Assembly (NCBI GenBank): GCA_002715965.1
Contig: PBAL01000047.1
Span: 22,282 to 86,281, forward strand
DNA: 64,000 bases
Source: Verrucomicrobiales bacterium
GTDB taxonomy: Bacteria; Verrucomicrobiota; Verrucomicrobiia; Limisphaerales; JAYPXF01
Reading direction: 5' to 3'
Both the position numbers and the translations under genes were made by a program. The notes beneath the pieces are model-generated. The model was not told where the DNA came from. It worked only from the letters and a program-made list of their open reading frames with translations, and made no database searches. This document shows, piece after piece, positions 60,051 to 64,000 of this stretch; position 1 is the first letter of the stretch, and every line of letters starts with the position of its first letter.

Positions 60051-60452
60051 TCACTCTTCCGGTGCGGCAGGAGTATCGCCTGCTTCCCGCGCCTTTCTGG
60101 CAGCGATGAACGAACGCACGGCCATCACCGTGAAGAAGGCACAGATCACGGTCATCGCCGTGATCATCTTTGGCGCCGGTGTGGACCAATCGAGATTACC
60201 CTTGATCGCCGAAGGGATGAGGCGACCAAGGCCAGCCAAGGCGCCGAGCAGGGTAAAGGTCACTGAAATGTGCATGCCCAACATGTTGTTTTTCATGGCG
60301 ATCAACGCTCCGATCAGCGTCGGGATGCCGACAAAAGCAGGGATGAGTGCCGTGACAGATTGTTTGCTGGCGCCAATGGACTCCCAGCCGAAGTAACCCG
60401 CGCACCCGAGGATGATCAGGAGCGCAGAACAGATGAAGGCGAGATTTCTCAT
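60051..60452 (-). CDS. Small integral membrane protein (4 TM)
   Basis: MRNLAFICSALLIILGCAGYFGWESIGAS.., multiple hydrophobic segments, charged C-terminus. Confidence 0.7.
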   Translation of the reverse strand: MRNLAFICSALLIILGCAGYFGWESIGASKQSVTALIPAFVGIPTLIGALIAMKNNMLGMHISVTFTLLGALAGLGRLIPSAIKGNLDWSTPAPKMITAMTVICAFFTVMAVRSFIAARKAREAGDTPAAPEE

Positions 60453-60536
60453 ACGATGTAAGCGAGTTGATACCTGCGAATCACCCAGTTTGAAAAGCGG
60501 CAATCGACAAAAGTTGGTGTTCGGTTGGGACTAAAA

Positions 60537-60565
60537 CCGCTGATTCACGCTGATTCACGCTGACA
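60537..60565. repeat. Tandem 10-bp iterons GCTGATTCAC
   Basis: gctgattcac|gctgattcac|gctgac at 60539-60564; same family as 9846, 9973 and 33891. Confidence 0.75.
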
Positions 60566-61196
60566 ACGGGAAGCGAAGACTCGTCAGTCTGGCACAATCC
60601 CGCCGCACAAAATCGTTGTCCACGTAGTAAGGCGGAATCTCCACGTCCTTGGGGTCAATCGGCCGGACCGGATCCCGTTTGAACGACCGATGCGTCCCCC
60701 CGAACGTGATCCGCGCAAAAAACGGCTGTCCCGGCTTCCGCTGCTTCCAATCCGTCCCCTAAAAAAGCTCATCCCGCGTATTCGGCGTGAAGTTGCAATC
60801 TGTCTTCCAACTCATGATCGCCGTGAAATACCCCGCCTCCGCCAGCAAATGCGGCAGCGGCCGAAGCCCATTCGGCAAGCCCTTCTTCTCATGCGTCCGA
60901 TGCTGATGCGCCCGCACGTAATTCTGGTGAAACCCCACCATCATCGCCGACCGCGAAGTCGAACAAACCGGCGAAGTCGTAAACGCCCACTCATACCGAA
61001 TTCCCTCCGACGCCAACTTATCCACATGCGGCGTCTGCAACCCCTTCGTCTCATAAGAGGAAAGGTCTGGCGACCAATCCTCAATACAGATCCACAAGAT
61101 ATTCGGACGCGTAACCTGCTCCGCCGCGAACAACGACGTCAGACTGGCGGCAAACAACAGACTCATAGAAGCAGCTCTCATGACTTTGCTAAACAC
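60555..61196 (-). pseudogene. Sulfatase remnant with in-frame TAG and 3' truncation
   Basis: RPNILWICIEDWSPDLSSYETKGLQTPHVDKLASEG..CSTSRSAMMVG..DELF-TAG-GTDWKQRKPGQPFFARITFGGTHRSFKRDPVRPIDPKDVEIPPYYVDNDFVRRDCARL, ending at the iterons. Confidence 0.88.
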
Positions 61197-61280
61197 CGTA
61201 AATAGTGCTCGTTACGTCCTATTCGGACAGCCATTTCTAGATAAAGTGGCAAGGGCTGTGGATAACCCGTCCTGAATCTG

Positions 61281-61327
61281 GACTCATAGTCCATGGAGTG
61301 GACATTGCATTCCTTGGACTATGAGTC
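61281..61327. promoter_or_regulatory. Controller-protein-type operator: 20-bp inverted repeat
   Basis: gactcatagtccatggagtg (61281-61300), 7-bp spacer, cattccttggactatgagtc (61308-61327). 18/20 complementary, each with GACT-N3-AGTC; the right arm abuts the ATG at 61328. Confidence 0.85.
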
Positions 61328-61555
61328 ATGCCAGAACAGGACCCCATCCTTCGGAAATTCGGAGGAAATGTCAAAAAGCTCCGCGAGCGAAAGGGATATA
61401 CCCAAGAGAAATTGGGCGAAACAGCATCCCTTGATCCGACCTACGTGAGTGGGATCGAACGCGGAGTTCGTAATCCTGGAATCAAGAACGTCGCGCGCAT
61501 TGCGAAAGCATTGGGTGTCACAACTTCAAAACTCGTCGAGGGGGTCGCGGCGTGA
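61328..61555 (+). CDS. XRE-family HTH regulator, probable restriction-modification controller (C) protein
   Basis: [56 protein letters not shown]; 75 aa, upstream of and overlapping the MTase. Confidence 0.88.
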   Translation: MPEQDPILRKFGGNVKKLRERKGYTQEKLGETASLDPTYVSGIERGVRNPGIKNVARIAKALGVTTSKLVEGVAA

Positions 61556-62694
61556 CAGCGAAACGGAAGAAATCGAAGAAGCGCGCCAGCGCGGTCCGTG
61601 AAGATGCCGTTCCTTATCGAACAAAGCCAAATGGGAGGGCGGCGCGGCTTAAGTTCATTGATTTATTCTGTGGTATTGGGGGGTTCCGAATTGCTTTTGA
61701 GGGTGTTGGTGGAGAGTGCGTGTTCTCCAGCGACTGGGACAAATTCAGTCAACAGACCTACGAAGCAAATTTCGGAGAAAAACCACATGGTGATATCCAC
61801 ACCGTTGCTGTCGCAGATATTCCAACTCACGATGTGCTATGTGCTGGGTTTCCGTGTCAGCCGTTCAGTATTGCAGGAGTTTCAAAGAAACTGAGTTTGG
61901 GGCGGAAGCACGGTTTTGAAGATGAGAAACAGGGAAATCTGTTCTTCGAAATTGCGAATATCCTCGAGCACCACAAGCCGGCTGCCTTCGTGCTGGAGAA
62001 TGTGAAGAATCTCAAAAGTCACGCCAAAGGTCAGACGTTTGAGATCATCTACAACACGCTGACGGATACGTTGGGGTATCGTGTGTATCACAAGATCATC
62101 GACGCCAAGAGTCTAGTGCCTCAGCACCGTGAGCGAATCTTCTTGGTTGGGTTCCGTGAGCCTCGCCACTTTGACTTTCCAGAGTTGCCAAAGGATGGCC
62201 CGAAGCTCGGTTCCATTTTGGATTCGAAAGTGCCAGCCAAGTATACGCTCACCGATCATCTTTGGAATTATCTGCAGAACTATGCGGCGAAGCACAAAGC
62301 TGCAGGCAACGGTTTCGGGTTCGGTCTTGTGACCAGGAAGGACATTGCCCGAACGCTCAGTGCCCGATACTTCAAGGACGGCTCTGAAATCCTGATATCC
62401 CAGGGTTCGAAAAAGAATCCTAGGAGACTCACCCCGAGAGAGTGCTGCCGTTTGATGGGATACCCAAACTCGTTCGAAATCCCCGTATCTGACACTCAGG
62501 CATACAAGCAGTTTGGGAATTCCGTTGTGGCCCCCGTCGTCTCTGCGTTGGCGGAAGAAGTCTCGAAGAGTCTGAATCGCCCAGTGGGTTTCGTGCCGGA
62601 CTTGGTCCTGCGAGAGAAACAATCAGGATCCAAGCCGTCTCAAAAGAACGCGGCAAGGAAAGCGAACAAATACAAAATATCGAAAAAGAAATGA
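61552..62694 (+). CDS. DNA (cytosine-5)-methyltransferase
   Basis: [17 protein letters not shown]; catalytic [27 protein letters not shown]-terminal [13 protein letters not shown]. Confidence 0.96.
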   Translation: MTAKRKKSKKRASAVREDAVPYRTKPNGRAARLKFIDLFCGIGGFRIAFEGVGGECVFSSDWDKFSQQTYEANFGEKPHGDIHTVAVADIPTHDVLCAGFPCQPFSIAGVSKKLSLGRKHGFEDEKQGNLFFEIANILEHHKPAAFVLENVKNLKSHAKGQTFEIIYNTLTDTLGYRVYHKIIDAKSLVPQHRERIFLVGFREPRHFDFPELPKDGPKLGSILDSKVPAKYTLTDHLWNYLQNYAAKHKAAGNGFGFGLVTRKDIARTLSARYFKDGSEILISQGSKKNPRRLTPRECCRLMGYPNSFEIPVSDTQAYKQFGNSVVAPVVSALAEEVSKSLNRPVGFVPDLVLREKQSGSKPSQKNAARKANKYKISKKK

Positions 62695-63668
62695 CCGGAC
62701 CATTTGCAGATTTTTTGAGTGATCCCAACTGGGATTCACCCTTTTTCAAGAAACTACCCAAGAACGATTCGGGAGATCGTGAGAGTAACCAAGCGGGATT
62801 CGTAATCGTGCGGAGTTTGGAGGCGTTTTTCCCAGTCCTTGCTGAGGATGAAGCCGATGCGGAGCATCCCACAGTCGAGAGATGGCTGCACGCTGAGTTG
62901 TACATCGGTCTTGAACCTATCGGCACGTCTTCGGTCCGTTACCAGATCCAGACTTGGGGCGGCACTCGGCATGAAGCTCGAGTTACAGATGGTACTCAAG
63001 CCTTGTTGACCGATTCGCACACCGACGATTTCGTTGTAGTGCAACGGAGTAGACATCATTTGAACCGATATAGGTTCTTCCTGATCAGGCAAACTGGACC
63101 GCACTACGCGGCGGTAGAGAAACAAGTTGCTGGTCGACGATGGGGTAGCCTCGATGAAAACGCCACTCCGTTGGTTCAATCGGAGTTTGTTGAAGCCCGC
63201 ACTGCAATCTTGGCTGATATCGCGAATCCGTTTTCTGCCAGTGTGCCGCCTGAACGTCGGGTCGTTGGTGAGCGCATTGCGCTAGCGAGATCAGTTGCTT
63301 TTCGGCAAACTGTCGTATCGCAATACCGTGGGTACTGCGCAGTCAGCGGCATCTCGATTAGAACGCCAGACGATTTCCTTGAAGTTCAAGCAGCTCATAT
63401 CGTGCCCCTTAGCCAAGGAGGTCCAGATGATCCAAGAAACGGCGTAAGCCTCACCGGTACACTTCACTGGGCGTTCGATCGCGGTTTGTTTGCGATAGGT
63501 GCGGATAGGAGGGTTATTGTTCCTTCTGCTGTAAGCGCGATCGACGAGAACCGATGGTTGGTCGATTACTCAGGGACAGAATTGAGAGAGACAGTTAGGG
63601 CGGAGTATGCGCCAGCAGACGAAGCGTTTGCGTGGCACAGAGATCATGTGTTTGCGAAGTGGAGTTGA
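62691..63668 (+). CDS. HNH-type restriction endonuclease (candidate Type II REase)
   Basis: [53 protein letters not shown] (HNH_2-like); ATGA overlap with the MTase. Confidence 0.85.
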   Translation: MTGPFADFLSDPNWDSPFFKKLPKNDSGDRESNQAGFVIVRSLEAFFPVLAEDEADAEHPTVERWLHAELYIGLEPIGTSSVRYQIQTWGGTRHEARVTDGTQALLTDSHTDDFVVVQRSRHHLNRYRFFLIRQTGPHYAAVEKQVAGRRWGSLDENATPLVQSEFVEARTAILADIANPFSASVPPERRVVGERIALARSVAFRQTVVSQYRGYCAVSGISIRTPDDFLEVQAAHIVPLSQGGPDDPRNGVSLTGTLHWAFDRGLFAIGADRRVIVPSAVSAIDENRWLVDYSGTELRETVRAEYAPADEAFAWHRDHVFAKWS

Positions 63669-63729
63669 TGGACCTCCGGATCGACGCTTCAGGTGATTGT
63701 CCCAAGGACTGATGGAGTCTGTCTGAAAA

Positions 63730-64000
63730 ATGCCTGACGTCTTCTCCCCATCCAAACGCAGCGAGGTGATGTCGCGCATCAAGGGGAAGGGGAATGTTTC
63801 GACGGAGATGCGGTTGGTGGGGTTGTTTCGGGAGTCGGGAATCAAAGGTTGGCGCAGGCACCTCGAGGTCTCATTGCAGAAGAGAGCCTCCTCACGCCGG
63901 CTGCTACGAGTGAAGCCGGACTTTGTTTTTCCCAGGGAGCGGGTGGTGGTGTTTGTGGATGGGTGTTTCTGGCATGGGTGTCCGCGCTGTTATCAGAAGC
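63730..64000 (+). CDS. vsr: Very short patch repair endonuclease (Vsr), 3' truncated by window end
   Basis: MPDVFSPSKRSEVMSRIKGKGNVSTEMRLVGLFRESGIKGWRRHL...KPDFVFPRERVVVFVDGCFWHGCPRCYQK. Confidence 0.92.
   Translation, partial: MPDVFSPSKRSEVMSRIKGKGNVSTEMRLVGLFRESGIKGWRRHLEVSLQKRASSRRLLRVKPDFVFPRERVVVFVDGCFWHGCPRCYQK

Noticed and set aside
1-64000. Genetic-code reassignment of TGA or TAG to Trp as explanation for the interrupted frames
   Set aside because: Many clearly intact genes in the window end with TGA (e.g. 4049-6379, 11747-13138) or TAG (6388-7830), so general reassignment is unlikely. Local readthrough cannot be excluded.
1-64000. CRISPR arrays, rRNA or tRNA genes
   Set aside because: No regularly spaced direct repeats or obvious rRNA/tRNA sequence noticed by eye. 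A tRNAscan/Infernal run would be needed to exclude them.

Overview
This 64 kb window looks like chromosome from a PVC-superphylum bacterium, Verrucomicrobiota/Planctomycetota-like. That assignment is inferred from protein family content, not from a marker gene. Most intact genes belong to the secreted repertoire of these phyla: DUF1501, DUF1552, DUF1592/1588-type cytochromes, DUF1549/DUF1553, sulfatase, sialidase-like, DUF4838, DUF6807, DUF3604, FG-GAP, GH-like TIM-barrel proteins and a CxxCH heme protein. Housekeeping-type genes include a tRNA-dihydrouridine synthase, a LolC/LolD-like ABC pair, an SSS symporter and an aldehyde dehydrogenase. I saw no rRNA, tRNA or CRISPR array, but I did not run a systematic scan.

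Three things stand out. (1) There is an unusually dense set of decaying genes, at least ten remnants. They carry in-frame nonsense codons (several at positions where Trp is expected), frameshifts and internal deletions. They include two DUF1501 copies, a DUF6797-type gene, an SDR, an M48-like C-terminus, a sulfatase, an IS3 transposase, an FGE-sulfatase domain, a phage polyvalent protein, and an antitoxin next to an intact ParE-like toxin. (2) Several families of short inverted or tandem repeats often sit at the edges of truncated genes. One perfect 24-bp inverted repeat lies inside a CDS, where it encodes most of a signal peptide. A second repeat-like insert appears in frame in a vsr gene. 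(3) The right end carries a compact Type II restriction-modification cassette (XRE/C-like regulator, m5C methyltransferase, HNH nuclease, Vsr). A 20-bp inverted-repeat operator abuts the regulator start codon. No new multi-gene system is proven. The best novelty candidates are the repeat-in-CDS events, the antitoxin with nonsense codons, and the operator/RM/Vsr island.
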